Assembly (NCBI GenBank): GCA_029864385.1
Contig: JAOTTL010000023.1
Location: forward strand, 1 to 29,124
Direction of reading: 5' to 3'
Origin: SG8-41 sp029864385
GTDB taxonomy: Bacteria > Pseudomonadota > Gammaproteobacteria > Burkholderiales > SG8-41
Length of the DNA: 29,124 nt
This document shows positions 29,098 through 29,124 of the stretch, in pieces (position 1 is the stretch's first letter; the number at the start of each line of letters is the position of its first letter). A model generated the notes under the pieces. The model saw only the letters and a program-made list of their open reading frames with translations. It had not been told where the DNA came from and ran no database searches. The position numbers were made by a program, and so were the translations under genes.

Positions 29098-29124
29098 CCC
29101 GGCGACGGGACGGACTGACTTTAT

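Overview
The window looks like chromosomal DNA from a GC-rich, sulfur-oxidising betaproteobacterium. The gene chain supports this: ilvBH, then a sigma factor with DUF3619, DUF3106 and RDD genes, then lptFG divergent from pepA-holC-valS. That order is familiar from Betaproteobacteria (from memory, not searched). A soxYZAXB locus and type IV pilin genes follow. No rRNA, tRNA or CRISPR array is visible.

Layout. (1) 1-1840, minus: start of ilvH and complete ilvB, reading away from a promoter with a perfect palindrome over its -10 box. (2) 1962-3963, plus: an ECF-type sigma factor coupled by an ATGA overlap to a one-TM DUF3619 protein, which overlaps an exported DUF3106 protein, then an RDD membrane protein whose conserved C-terminus is cut off by an in-frame amber codon. 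(3) 4022-6168, minus: lptG and lptF, the LPS-export permeases. (4) 6247-12453, plus: pepA, holC, valS (in frame with a 200-residue N-terminal extension) and a DUF4126 membrane protein. (5) 12575-14879, minus: tusA, a lipoate ligase-like gene, the internally deleted remnant of an FAD oxidoreductase, a small lipoprotein and a GlcG/HbpS-like exported protein, mostly with 4-base start/stop overlaps. (6) 15033-16373, minus: a Ser/Thr kinase fused to a cyclic-nucleotide-binding domain, separated by a CRP-type palindrome from a half-size chrA (plus). (7) 17352-19349: bepA (minus) and moaC (plus), divergent. (8) 19517-23797, plus: soxY, soxZ, soxA, soxX, a terminator, then soxB; no soxCD is present here. 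(9) 23831-24917, minus: two PilA-type pilins, each with its own sigma-54 promoter and a strong terminator between them. (10) 25466-29010, minus: two paralogous TPR-glycosyltransferase-like proteins. The last 76 bases carry two direct repeats resembling an insertion-sequence end.

The most unusual non-coding signal is a set of four intergenic elements (3948-4027, 7735-7805, 8221-8332, 12479-12560). Each has a different short unit (7 bp in three, 10 bp in one), repeated degenerately in one orientation, then a spacer, then similar units in the opposite orientation. In three of them the neighbouring gene's stop codon lies inside the array, and in one the array runs directly into the next start codon.

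Functionally the window combines core metabolism and envelope genes with thiosulfate oxidation (Sox without SoxCD), possible sulfur-carrier and lipoate chemistry (TusA, lipoate ligase), and a surface pilus with nearby candidate glycosyltransferases.
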